From Candidatus Sericytochromatia bacterium S15B-MN24 CBMW_12 (GTDB taxonomy: Bacteria > Cyanobacteriota > Sericytochromatia > S15B-MN24 > UBA4093): DNA of 64,000 nucleotides. Made by a program: the position numbers and the translations under genes. This document shows positions 27,384 through 36,626 of this stretch, in pieces. The stretch covers positions 1-64,000 of the forward strand of contig DAZV01000030.1 of the NCBI GenBank assembly GCA_002083825.1, read 5' to 3'. Below the pieces are notes generated by a model that was not told where the DNA came from, did no database searches, and was given only the letters and a program-made list of their open reading frames with translations. The stretch's first letter is position 1. Every line of letters starts with the position of its first letter.

Positions 27384-29174
27384 ATGCTCGAGACGATCAT
27401 CGACATCTACGCCCAGACCATCGAGCGCCATGGCAGTCGCCAGGCGCAATCAGCCAAGATCAACGGCCAATGGAAAACCTGGACGTGGACTCAGGTCGAC
27501 AAGAGCGTCAGGGCCCTTTCCTCGGCGTTGCTCGACCTCGGCGTCCAGCCGGGCGATCGGGTCGCCATCCTCAGCGAAAACCGTCCCGAATGGGTCTGGG
27601 CGGATCTGGCCATCCTCGCCATCGGTGCGGTCAACGTCCCCATCTATCCGACCCTCACTCCGCAGCAGATCGCCTACATGCTCAACGACTGCCAGGCCAA
27701 GGTGGCTTTCGCCTCCACGCCCGCCCAGCTCGCCAAGCTCAAACTAGCCTCCGCCGAGGTTCCTAGCCTCGAGGTCCTGATTCACTTCGATGATATCCAG
27801 AGCGAGGGCTCTCGGGCGCTCGACGAACTGCTCCTGCTCGGCGAAGAGCACCTCGCTTCCCACGAAAACGAGCTGAAAATTCGTCGTGACGCCATCCGTC
27901 CCGAAACCCTCTGCTCCATCATCTACACCTCCGGGACCACGGGAAACCCCAAGGGCGTCATGCTCAGCCACGGCAACTTCGCCTCCAACGCCGTCTCCGT
28001 GACGGAGCTGGTGGGCATCAAGACGGATGACTCCTGCCTTTCCTTCTTGCCTCTCTCCCACGTGCTCGAACGGGTCGCCTACTACGTCTTCCTCTACTGC
28101 GGCGGCAAGATCAGCTACGCCGAGAGCATCGACACGGTGGCCCAGAACCTCACCGAGGTCAGCCCCACCTTCATCGTCTCGGTTCCCAGGCTCTTCGAAA
28201 AGATTCGCGCTCGCGTGATCGACACGATGGCCGATGCCGGCGGTATCAAAAAGGGACTCTTCGACTGGGGCCTGCGGGTCGGCGGTGAGTACCACGGCTT
28301 GAAAGCTCAGGGCCAGGAGCCCGGCCCCATGCTGAGCCTGGAGTACAAGCTCGCTGACAAGCTGGTTTTCTCGAAGGTTCGCGCCCGAACCGGCGGCCGC
28401 CTGCAGTTCTGCGTCTCGGGAGGCGCCCCGCTCTCCAAGGAAGTCGGTTACTTCTTCCAGATCGTCGGTCTCGCCATCCTCGAAGGCTACGGCCTCACCG
28501 AGAGCTCCCCGGTCATCGCCTGCAACCGCCCGAACGCCAACAAGATCGGCACGGTCGGCCAGCCCATCACGAACGTCGAAGTCAAGATCGCCGAAGACGG
28601 CGAGATCCTCGCCCGCGGTCCCAACATCATGCTGGGCTACTTCAACAACCCCGACGCCACCCGGGAAGCCATCGACGCCGACGGCTGGCTCCGCACCGGC
28701 GACATCGGAAAGTTCGACGCCGACGGTTTCCTGGCCATCACCGACCGCAAGAAGGAAATCCTGGTCATGTCCAACGGCAAGAACGTGGCCCCCGCCCCCA
28801 TCGAGAACTCCCTCATCACCAGCCCCTTCATCGCCCAGGCCGTCATGATCGGCGATAACCGCAACTACGTGACCGCGCTCATCGCCCCCAACTTCGACAG
28901 CCTCGCGCGCTGGACCAAGGAGAACGGGATCCAGGGCAATCCCAGCGACTGGATCGCCAGCCCCCAGGTCAAGGAGCTGTTCCGCAAGGAAATCGACAAG
29001 GCGACCGTGAACTTCGCCCGTTTCGAGCAGATCAAGGAATTCGTCCTGCTTCGGGAGGAGTTCAGCCAGGACCGGGACGAACTGACCCCCACCCTCAAGT
29101 ACAAGCGCCGGGTGATCCTCGCGAACTACTCCAAGGAGATCGAAAGCCTCTACGGCACGCCCGTCAAAGCCTGA
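27384..29174 (+). CDS. fadD: Long-chain-fatty-acid--CoA ligase (AMP-binding)
   Basis: SIIYTSGTTGNPKGVMLSHGNF, LEGYGLTESSPVI, WLRTGDIGKFDADGFLAITDRKKEILVMSNGKNVAP. Confidence 0.93.
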   Translation: MLETIIDIYAQTIERHGSRQAQSAKINGQWKTWTWTQVDKSVRALSSALLDLGVQPGDRVAILSENRPEWVWADLAILAIGAVNVPIYPTLTPQQIAYMLNDCQAKVAFASTPAQLAKLKLASAEVPSLEVLIHFDDIQSEGSRALDELLLLGEEHLASHENELKIRRDAIRPETLCSIIYTSGTTGNPKGVMLSHGNFASNAVSVTELVGIKTDDSCLSFLPLSHVLERVAYYVFLYCGGKISYAESIDTVAQNLTEVSPTFIVSVPRLFEKIRARVIDTMADAGGIKKGLFDWGLRVGGEYHGLKAQGQEPGPMLSLEYKLADKLVFSKVRARTGGRLQFCVSGGAPLSKEVGYFFQIVGLAILEGYGLTESSPVIACNRPNANKIGTVGQPITNVEVKIAEDGEILARGPNIMLGYFNNPDATREAIDADGWLRTGDIGKFDADGFLAITDRKKEILVMSNGKNVAPAPIENSLITSPFIAQAVMIGDNRNYVTALIAPNFDSLARWTKENGIQGNPSDWIASPQVKELFRKEIDKATVNFARFEQIKEFVLLREEFSQDRDELTPTLKYKRRVILANYSKEIESLYGTPVKA

Positions 29175-29195
29175 TCAGGCCCTCTGAAACGACTG

Positions 29196-29222
29196 ACCGC
29201 CCCCCGATCGGGGGGCGGTTTC
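29196..29222 (+). terminator. Terminator hairpin after fadD
   Basis: ACCGCCCCCCGATCGGGGGGCGGT perfect palindrome followed by TTCT. Confidence 0.7.
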
Positions 29223-29327
29223 TCCATGGGTTCCGGCGGAACCTTCCAGGCGAGAGGCCCGAGCCGTCGATTTCCCCCCGTGGGTCGGCGCGCCACCGAG
29301 GGCAAGCAACTGTGATAAACTGGTCCA

Positions 29328-30272
29328 ATGGAACTATCGGTGCACTTTCTCGGAACTGCCGGCTCCGTGCCAACCCCCCATCGCGCCCTTTCAGCCACGC
29401 TCGTCCAGCGAGGCGGCGATCGCTTCTTGGTCGATTGCGGCGAGGGGACCCAGCGCCAGCTCATTCGCATCGGCATCGGCATCAACCAGATCTCCCACAT
29501 CCTCCTCACCCACCTCCACGCCGATCACTACCTCGGCGTGCCCGGCATGATGAAGACCTGGCAGCTCTGGGGAAGACAGGCCCCCGTCGCGATCTACGGC
29601 CCCAAGGGACTCCTCGACTTCCTGGACGTCCTCAAGCGCCTCATCGGCAAGGTCGACTACCCCGTCACCTGGCACGAACTCGCCCCCTCCGGCGAAATCC
29701 CCTTCGACGACTTCCAAATCGTCGGCGTCCATACTCAGCACAAGATCAGCAGCCTGGGTTACATGCTCGTCGAGGACGTTCGTCCCGGCCGATTCGATCC
29801 CGCAAAGGCCACCCAACTGGGCGTCACGCCGGGTCCGGACTTCGGAAAGCTGCAACACGGCGAAAGCATCCCCGTCGGAGATCGGATCGTGCGCCCCGAG
29901 GACGTCATGGGACCCACGCGCGGCAGCCGGAAGCTCGTCTTCACCGGGGACACCCGCCCATGCGCCAGCGTGATCGAGGCCTCCCGGGATGCCGACCTCC
30001 TGGTCCACGACGCCACCTTCACCGGAGAGGCGCAGCAGCGGGCCGAGCAGACCATGCATTCCACGGGCGCCGAGGCGGCCGGCGTGGGCAAGGCCGCCGA
30101 CGTGAAAGTGCTGGCCCTTACCCATTCCAGCTTCCGCCACCATCCCCGCGAAATTCTGGCCGAGGCTCGGACCGTCTTCGAGCGCGTCATCCTTCCCAAC
30201 GATTTCGACCGGCTGGTCATTCCGCTGCCTGAAAAGGGCGAGGCCTACCTCGTGAAATCCGAGTTTAATTGA
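29328..30272 (+). CDS. rnz: Ribonuclease Z
   Basis: VHFLGTAGSVPTPHRALSATLVQRGGDRFLVDCGEGTQRQL, ILLTHLHADHYLGVPGM, LVFTGDTRPC, HSSFRH. Confidence 0.95.
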   Translation: MELSVHFLGTAGSVPTPHRALSATLVQRGGDRFLVDCGEGTQRQLIRIGIGINQISHILLTHLHADHYLGVPGMMKTWQLWGRQAPVAIYGPKGLLDFLDVLKRLIGKVDYPVTWHELAPSGEIPFDDFQIVGVHTQHKISSLGYMLVEDVRPGRFDPAKATQLGVTPGPDFGKLQHGESIPVGDRIVRPEDVMGPTRGSRKLVFTGDTRPCASVIEASRDADLLVHDATFTGEAQQRAEQTMHSTGAEAAGVGKAADVKVLALTHSSFRHHPREILAEARTVFERVILPNDFDRLVIPLPEKGEAYLVKSEFN

Positions 30273-30322
30273 ACGATCACTCGGCGCTTGCAACCGCTCC
30301 GCGCACGAGTTAGCATCTGGGC

Positions 30323-31324
30323 ATGCGCGAACGCGTGATGACGGGCGATCGCCCGACAGGTAAACTGCACCTCGGCCACTTCGTTGGCTCCCTGAAGCGC
30401 AGGCTCGAGCTCCAGGAATCTCACCCCATGACCCTCCTGGTCGCCGACCTGCAAGCCTTCACCACCCACGCCGAACGCCCCGAGGAAGTCCGCATGGCCA
30501 TTCGGGACGTCATGCTCGATTACCTCGCCGTGGGCATCGACCCCGCGCGCACCACCATCGCCCTTCAATCCCTCCTCCCCGAACTGGCCGAACTCGCCGC
30601 CATCTTCGGCCTGCTCGTCACCGTGGGGCACCTTCACCGCAACCCCACCATCAAGGCCGAACGCGCCAGCCTGGGCATCGACGAAGAACAGCTCACCTAC
30701 GGCTTTCTGGGGTACCCGGTGAGCCAAGCGGCCGACATCGTGGGCCTCGGCGGCGTGCTCGTCCCCGTGGGCGCCGACCAGATCCCTCACATCGAGGAAG
30801 CTCGAAGGATCGTCCGCCGCTTCAACTCCCTCTACGGCGAAGTCCTCGCCGAACCCCGCGCCCTGGTCGGCCATTTCCCGCGCCTCTCGGGAGTCTACGG
30901 GCGGGACAAGATGAGCAAGTCCCTCGGCAACGCCATCTTCCTCGCGGATCCCGCCGACGTCCTGCGCAAGAAAGTCCGCCAGATCTACACGGACCCCACC
31001 CGCCTGCGCGTCACGGATCCCGGACACCTCGAAGGTAACGTGGTCTTCGAGTATCTGGACGCTTTCGACCCCGACCCAGAGGGGTTGGCCGCCCTCAAGG
31101 AACGCTACCAGGCTGGGGGAATCGGCGACGTGGCGGTAAAGGAACGACTCGTCGAGATTCTCGACGCGCTCCTGGCTCCGATCCGGGAACGGCGGACGCT
31201 CTGGGAGCAAGAACCCACGGCGGTCGAGCGCTTGCTTCAGGAGGGATCGGAGCGCGCCAGGGCGATCGCCCGAGACGTGCTCTCTCAAGTTCGAAGCGCC
31301 ATGGGCCTGCCCCTGAGGCTATAA
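30323..31324 (+). CDS. trpS: Tryptophan--tRNA ligase
   Basis: MTGDRPTGKLHLGHFVGSLKRR, GYPVSQAADI, PVGADQIPHIEEAR, KMSKSLGNAIFL. Confidence 0.96.
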   Translation: MRERVMTGDRPTGKLHLGHFVGSLKRRLELQESHPMTLLVADLQAFTTHAERPEEVRMAIRDVMLDYLAVGIDPARTTIALQSLLPELAELAAIFGLLVTVGHLHRNPTIKAERASLGIDEEQLTYGFLGYPVSQAADIVGLGGVLVPVGADQIPHIEEARRIVRRFNSLYGEVLAEPRALVGHFPRLSGVYGRDKMSKSLGNAIFLADPADVLRKKVRQIYTDPTRLRVTDPGHLEGNVVFEYLDAFDPDPEGLAALKERYQAGGIGDVAVKERLVEILDALLAPIRERRTLWEQEPTAVERLLQEGSERARAIARDVLSQVRSAMGLPLRL

Positions 31325-31378
31325 TGGGAGGATTGGGCCTAGCGCCTGACTCTTCCACGAATAAGGAGCCTACTACTC

Positions 31379-31759
31379 ATGGACATCGTCTTGAAACTTC
31401 ACCAGATCTTTGGCGAACGCATCCTCACGCTCGTGATCGTGCTCGGCATCATCTACCTGGCGGCCACCTGGAAGGCCGATAACGAACGCCCGGTCATCGG
31501 CCGTATCCTCGCGGTGCTGGTCGATCTTCAGGTCGCGCTCGGCTTGATCGTCTACGGTCTCTCCTTCAGTCTTCCTCGCGTCAGTCCCGGCATGATCCTC
31601 GTTCATGCGGCAATGGGCGTGCTCGCCGCCGGCGTCGCCCACATGGCCGCCAAGAACCCGCCCTTCCTCGCCAAGATGGGCCGTTTCAGCCCCGTCGCGG
31701 GCTTCGGACTCGCTCTAATCCTCATCCTCGCCGCCGTCCTGCTGGGCCGCGGCCTGTAA
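31379..31759 (+). CDS. Small polytopic membrane protein (126 aa)
   Basis: Four hydrophobic segments; ATG after GGAGCC. Confidence 0.65.
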   Translation: MDIVLKLHQIFGERILTLVIVLGIIYLAATWKADNERPVIGRILAVLVDLQVALGLIVYGLSFSLPRVSPGMILVHAAMGVLAAGVAHMAAKNPPFLAKMGRFSPVAGFGLALILILAAVLLGRGL

Positions 31760-31771
31760 CCCAGCGCCTGA

Positions 31772-31869
31772 GGCTAAGCTAAATTCAAGTGCGGCTAAGC
31801 TAAATTCAAGTGCGGCTAAGCTAAACTCAAGTGCGGCTAAGCTAAACTCAAGTGCGGCTAAGCTAAACT
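31772..31869. repeat. Tandem 21-bp repeats (about 4.6 copies)
   Basis: GCTAAGCTAAA[T/C]TCAAGTGCG at 31772, 31793, 31814, 31835 and partial at 31856. Confidence 0.97.
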
Positions 31870-31875
31870 CTAGAG

Positions 31876-31923
31876 ATTTTGGCCCGGTCCGCCCCTCTCA
31901 ATGAGGGTGCGGACCGGGCCAAA
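31876..31923. terminator. Bidirectional terminator
   Basis: TTTTGGCCCGGTCCGC (31876-31891) / GCGGACCGGGCCAAAA (31908-31923), inner CCCTC/GAGGG. Confidence 0.85.
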
Positions 31924-31945
31924 AGACTGACGCGGGGCGAACGGC

Positions 31946-33730
31946 CTACTTCAAGGTGGCGATGATCTGGTTCATCTTGAGGCCCAGGTGCAGCATGAGG
32001 CGGTTCTCCGAATCGTCGAGGTCGATCTGGGTGATGTCCCGGATCCGCTCCAGCCGGTACTTCAGGGTGTTTCGGTGGATGAAGAGCCGATCGGAGGTCT
32101 CGGTCAGGTTCCCGTTACACTCCAGGAAGGCGCGCAGGGTTTTCACCAGCTCCTTGTCGGCCTGCTGGTCATACTCGAGCAGCCTTTCGAGGGCTTCGCA
32201 GAAGAACTCGTTGGGGTTGCGACTCTCGGCGAATTGCAGGAGCATCCGGTAGATGCCCAGCTCCGAGAAGGTGGTGATGGAGTGGGTGCCGCCGAGCGCT
32301 CGGCCGATCTTGACCGCGTGTTGCGCCTGCCGATAGGCCCGGGGAATCGAGAGCAGATCGGGATAGAGCATGCCGACCCCGATGGAAACGGTCCAGCTGT
32401 CGGTCGTTCCCGAGACCTTTTGCCGGATGGTCTCCGCCAGGTGTTGCACCTTCTCGAGATTCGGTTGGCCTTCCTTGACCGGGTAGAGGATGGTGGCTCC
32501 TTGGGTTTGGGTGATTACCAGGGCCTGCCGGAAGCTCAGCAGGGAATTAAGGGTGCTCGCAAGCTTCTTCACCTCGTCGGGAAGCAGCTCCTCGTTGGGG
32601 ACGGCGTCGTACTCGACGACGAGCACCCAGTAGGAGGTGGAGAGCTGGTAACCGAGGTAGGTGGCGCGGCGATTCAGGGTTTCGGGCGAGATATTTCCAT
32701 TGGAGAAGAGGAGGTCGCGGAAGAAGTCGCGCCGCATCTTTTGCTCGGTCTCGGCGATGCCTTTTTGTTTGAGCAACTCGATGGCTATGGCATGCGTGGC
32801 ATGCATGAGGATGCTCGAGCCCTCGGAGCCCAGGGGTCGATCCGTCTCGACGTGCGAGAGGAACCCGCAGATCTCGCCGCTCACCACCACCGGAAAGATA
32901 TGGCGCGCCTCGGCATGGCCGTCGCCCGCCGGCAGCATCACGGGGCTCTTGTCGTTACGCAACAGTCGCAGCGTCCCGTCGTCTTCCATGACCTTGAGCA
33001 AAGCCATCGGAGTTCCGTTGGAGCCCAGGATCAGATCGTAGGTCTCGGACTGAATGCCGAGCGGATTGGCGGCCACCAAGAGGTTGAACTGCCGGTCCTC
33101 TACCATGATCGGCCCCTCGAGGCGGTTGGCGAGAACCCGGACGATTTCTTCGAGTCCTGCGCCATCGAGGGCGATCTGGGTCAACTGATGTGAAAGGAGC
33201 AGGCCGGCCGTCCCCCCCTCGGCACTGACGAGTTGCTGCAGGCCTTGAAGCAACTCGCCGGGAGCCTTGGGCAGCGGAGCATAGAGAATTGGGAACTGAG
33301 CGGCCTCCGCCAGGGCGATCAATTCTTGTGGAACGCTGTTGCCTCCTGCGAGACTGCTGGCGTTTGGAATGACGCCGGCATCTGCTAAGCTGTTAGTGTC
33401 GGTGAAGCTGGGATCAGTGCTGGCGCTGGCGGCGCCGAGCATGATCAAGCCCGCGGCTTCCGAGCGGATCAAGGCTTTGATGGCTTCGGGGGTCCAATCG
33501 CAACGGGAGCTGACGACCAGGTCGCCGCTACGGGTATAGGGCGCTACCTCGCGAAGATCGAGCGAAAGCACTCCGGTTACGCGGCGGGTCATTCCGGGAG
33601 CGCCCGCCACGATTTGGGCGTCGCGCAGCGCATCCAGCACCAGGACGGAGGCCACCGTCGCGCCAAGGACGCTTGAGGTCGTAGGATTCCGCTGAGTCGT
33701 CGTCTCGGGGACGTAGAAGCTCACGTGCAT
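31946..33730 (-). CDS. PucR/CdaR-family transcriptional regulator
   Basis: N-terminal PucR domain, GGDEF-like middle, C-terminal FLECNGNLTETSDRLFIHRNTLKYRLERIRDITQIDLDD HTH. Confidence 0.9.
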   Translation of the reverse strand: MHVSFYVPETTTQRNPTTSSVLGATVASVLVLDALRDAQIVAGAPGMTRRVTGVLSLDLREVAPYTRSGDLVVSSRCDWTPEAIKALIRSEAAGLIMLGAASASTDPSFTDTNSLADAGVIPNASSLAGGNSVPQELIALAEAAQFPILYAPLPKAPGELLQGLQQLVSAEGGTAGLLLSHQLTQIALDGAGLEEIVRVLANRLEGPIMVEDRQFNLLVAANPLGIQSETYDLILGSNGTPMALLKVMEDDGTLRLLRNDKSPVMLPAGDGHAEARHIFPVVVSGEICGFLSHVETDRPLGSEGSSILMHATHAIAIELLKQKGIAETEQKMRRDFFRDLLFSNGNISPETLNRRATYLGYQLSTSYWVLVVEYDAVPNEELLPDEVKKLASTLNSLLSFRQALVITQTQGATILYPVKEGQPNLEKVQHLAETIRQKVSGTTDSWTVSIGVGMLYPDLLSIPRAYRQAQHAVKIGRALGGTHSITTFSELGIYRMLLQFAESRNPNEFFCEALERLLEYDQQADKELVKTLRAFLECNGNLTETSDRLFIHRNTLKYRLERIRDITQIDLDDSENRLMLHLGLKMNQIIATLK

Positions 33731-33929
33731 ACTCTGTTCCCTCCCTGGTTGCACTAGGTGGCGCACTCCTCGGCTGACGAGCCGAGGGGCCGGAACGGCG
33801 AGTGAAAAGCCTAGATTGTTAAGTTCTGTTGCACCTTAACACATCTTTACAAAGCTGGCAAGCGATCTTGACCCGCCCGGGCCGGACTCCCTTCCCTGCG
33901 CGCCTCTTGGCGGATCGAAGGCCCTTCAC

Positions 33930-33956
33930 TTGACAGGAAGAGACTAACGTTATATA
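33930..33956 (+). promoter_or_regulatory. Promoter upstream of clpB
   Basis: TTGACA (33930-33935) N15 TATATA (33951-33956). Confidence 0.5.
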
Positions 33957-34016
33957 GCTCTCATGCCGATCAGATCGATCGCCGTCGCCCGCCTTTTGCC
34001 GTCGAAGGAGGCCCCC

Positions 34017-36608
34017 ATGCGTTTCGACCGTTTCACCCTGAAAGCCCAAGAAGCGATACAGGAGGCGCAGAACCTCGCAGAAGAGCGCCAGCATCCCTCG
34101 TTGGACCCTCTCCACTTGCTGGCGGCCCTGCTCGACCAGGAGGACGGCATCGTCGTTCCCCTGCTGCAACGGCTCGAGCTTCCCGCCGACACCTTGAAGC
34201 AAACCCTCGAAACCGAGTTCAATCGCCTTCCAAGGGTCCAGGGCGCGCAGCTCAGCGTCACCCCCGCCTTTCAGACCTTGCTATCCAAGGCTTCCGAAGA
34301 AGCCTCCAATCTCAAGGACTCTTACGTCTCGACCGAGCACCTGCTCTTGGCGGTTTCCCTGGGACCCGATCCGGCGGGAAGCCTGCTCCGCGAGCGCGGG
34401 GCCTCTCGCGACCGACTCCTCCAGGCCCTCGCCAAGATCCGGGGATCCCACCGCGCCGATAGTCCCACCCCCGAAGCCAAGTACCAATCCCTCGATCGCT
34501 TCGGGCGCGACCTCACGGAACTCGCCCGCCGCGGCAAGCTCGACCCGGTGATCGGTCGCGACGAGGAAATTCGCCGCGTCGTTCAGGTCCTCTCTCGTCG
34601 AACCAAGAACAACCCCGTTCTCATCGGCGAGCCGGGCGTCGGCAAGACCGCCATCATAGAAGGGCTTGCCCAGAGGATCATAAGCGGCGATATCCCCGAG
34701 AGTCTGAAGGACAAGCGCGTCATAGCCCTCGACATGGGCGCTCTCATTGCCGGCGCTAAGTTTCGCGGCGAGTTCGAGGATCGCCTGAAAGCCGTCCTCA
34801 AGGAGGTGGCAGATTCCCAGGGTGCCGTGATCCTCTTCATCGACGAGTTGCACACCATCGTCGGAGCCGGTGCCGCCGAAGGAGCGGTCGATGCCGGCAA
34901 CCTCCTGAAGCCGGCGCTCGCCCGCGGCGAGATCCGCTGCGTGGGGGCCACCACCCTCGACGAGTACCGCAAGCACATCGAGAAGGACGCCGCCCTCGAG
35001 CGCCGCTTCCAGCCCGTGCTCGCCAAGGAGCCCTCGGTGGCCGACACCGTCTCCATCCTGCGCGGCCTCAAGGAGCGCTACGAGGTCCACCACGGCGTCA
35101 AGATCACCGACAGCGCCCTGGTTGCCGCCGCCGTCCTCTCCAACCGCTATATCGCCGATCGCTTCCTTCCCGACAAGGCCATCGACCTGATCGACGAAGC
35201 GGCGAGCCGTCTTCGGATCGAGATAGACTCCATGCCCGCCGAGCTCGACGAGCTCGAACGCCGGATCCGCCGCCTCTCCATCGAGCGCCAGGCCCTCAAG
35301 AAGGAGTCCGACGCCGTCGCGGGCGATCGCCTCGCTGCCATCGATCGCGAGATCACCGACCTCTCGTTCGAGCGCGATTCCCTTCGCACGCAGTGGCAAG
35401 AGGAAAAAGACCTCATCGCCGCCACCCGGACCGCCAAGGAGCAAATCGAGCGCGCGCGCATCCAGGAGCAGCAGGCCGAACGCGAGGGTGACCTCGCCCG
35501 GGCTGCCGAGCTCCGCTACGGTACCCTTCCCAAGCTGCAAGGCCAACTCGACGAGGCCGCCTTCAAGCTCGAAGTCCTGCAGAAAAGTCACTCCCTTCTC
35601 AGGGAAGTCGTCGGCGAGGAGGAAGTCGCCGAGGTGGTCGCCAAGTGGACCGGCATCCCGATCTCCAAGATGCTCGAAACCGAGGTCCAGAAGCTCGTCA
35701 CCATGGAAAGTCACCTGCAAGAGCGCGTGATCGGCCAGGTGGAAGCCATCGACGCGGTTTCAAACGCCGTGAGGCGCGCCCGGGCCGGCATCCAGGATCC
35801 CAACCGCCCCATCGGCTCCTTCATCTTCCTGGGCCCTACCGGCGTGGGCAAGACCGAGCTCGCCCGCGCGCTCGCCGAGTTCCTCTTCGACGACGAGCAC
35901 GCCATGATCCGGATCGACATGAGCGAGTACATGGAAAAACATGCCGTCGCGCGCCTGATAGGCGCTCCTCCCGGCTACGTCGGCTTCGAGCAGGGCGGGC
36001 AGCTCACCGAGGCCGTTCGCCGCCGTCCCTACTCGGTCGTCCTCTTCGACGAGATCGAGAAGGCTCATCCCGACGTCTTCAACATCCTGCTGCAAGTGCT
36101 CGATGACGGGAGGCTCACCGACAGCCATGGCCGGACGGTCGACTTCAAGAATACCGTGGTCATCATGACCTCCAACGTCGGCTCGCCCATCATCCAGGAG
36201 ATGAGCGGCCAGAGCGAGGATGCCGTTCGCCCTCGGGTGCTCGCGGAGCTTCGGGAGTCCTTCCGCCCCGAGTTTCTCAACCGCATCGACGATATCATTC
36301 TCTTCCACCCCCTGACCCTGGAGCAGATCGCTCAGGTGGTTGCCATCCAACTCGCGCAGCTCCAGAAGCGTCTGCTCGAGCGCAAGATTTCATTGGATCT
36401 CAGCGAGGCCGCCAGGGAGGTTCTCGCCAAGGAGGGGTTCGATCCGACCTACGGGGCGCGACCGCTCAAGCGCGCGATTCAATCGCGTCTTCTCAACCCC
36501 CTGTCGATGAAGTTGCTCGCCGGCGAGTTCCGCGATGGGGACGCGATCACCGTCGACGCGTCGCTAGGGGTATTGACCTTCGAGAAGCGGGTGGCTCAGC
36601 GAGTCTAG
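34017..36608 (+). CDS. clpB: ClpB-type AAA+ disaggregase
   Basis: [68 protein letters not shown], coiled-coil M domain, [11 protein letters not shown]. Confidence 0.96.
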   Translation: MRFDRFTLKAQEAIQEAQNLAEERQHPSLDPLHLLAALLDQEDGIVVPLLQRLELPADTLKQTLETEFNRLPRVQGAQLSVTPAFQTLLSKASEEASNLKDSYVSTEHLLLAVSLGPDPAGSLLRERGASRDRLLQALAKIRGSHRADSPTPEAKYQSLDRFGRDLTELARRGKLDPVIGRDEEIRRVVQVLSRRTKNNPVLIGEPGVGKTAIIEGLAQRIISGDIPESLKDKRVIALDMGALIAGAKFRGEFEDRLKAVLKEVADSQGAVILFIDELHTIVGAGAAEGAVDAGNLLKPALARGEIRCVGATTLDEYRKHIEKDAALERRFQPVLAKEPSVADTVSILRGLKERYEVHHGVKITDSALVAAAVLSNRYIADRFLPDKAIDLIDEAASRLRIEIDSMPAELDELERRIRRLSIERQALKKESDAVAGDRLAAIDREITDLSFERDSLRTQWQEEKDLIAATRTAKEQIERARIQEQQAEREGDLARAAELRYGTLPKLQGQLDEAAFKLEVLQKSHSLLREVVGEEEVAEVVAKWTGIPISKMLETEVQKLVTMESHLQERVIGQVEAIDAVSNAVRRARAGIQDPNRPIGSFIFLGPTGVGKTELARALAEFLFDDEHAMIRIDMSEYMEKHAVARLIGAPPGYVGFEQGGQLTEAVRRRPYSVVLFDEIEKAHPDVFNILLQVLDDGRLTDSHGRTVDFKNTVVIMTSNVGSPIIQEMSGQSEDAVRPRVLAELRESFRPEFLNRIDDIILFHPLTLEQIAQVVAIQLAQLQKRLLERKISLDLSEAAREVLAKEGFDPTYGARPLKRAIQSRLLNPLSMKLLAGEFRDGDAITVDASLGVLTFEKRVAQRV

Positions 36609-36626
36609 GTCGAGGCAGGACCGCCG

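Noticed and set aside
26900-27406. 168-aa minus-strand ORF and 68-aa plus-strand ORF over the candidate ncRNA
   Set aside because: No RBS at 26951, no protein-like pattern; hairpins and terminator explain the region better.
31772-31869. CRISPR array
   Set aside because: Contiguous 21-bp tandem repeats without spacers and no cas genes.
34281-35720. 479-aa minus-strand ORF
   Set aside because: Antisense to clpB, which has full motif support.
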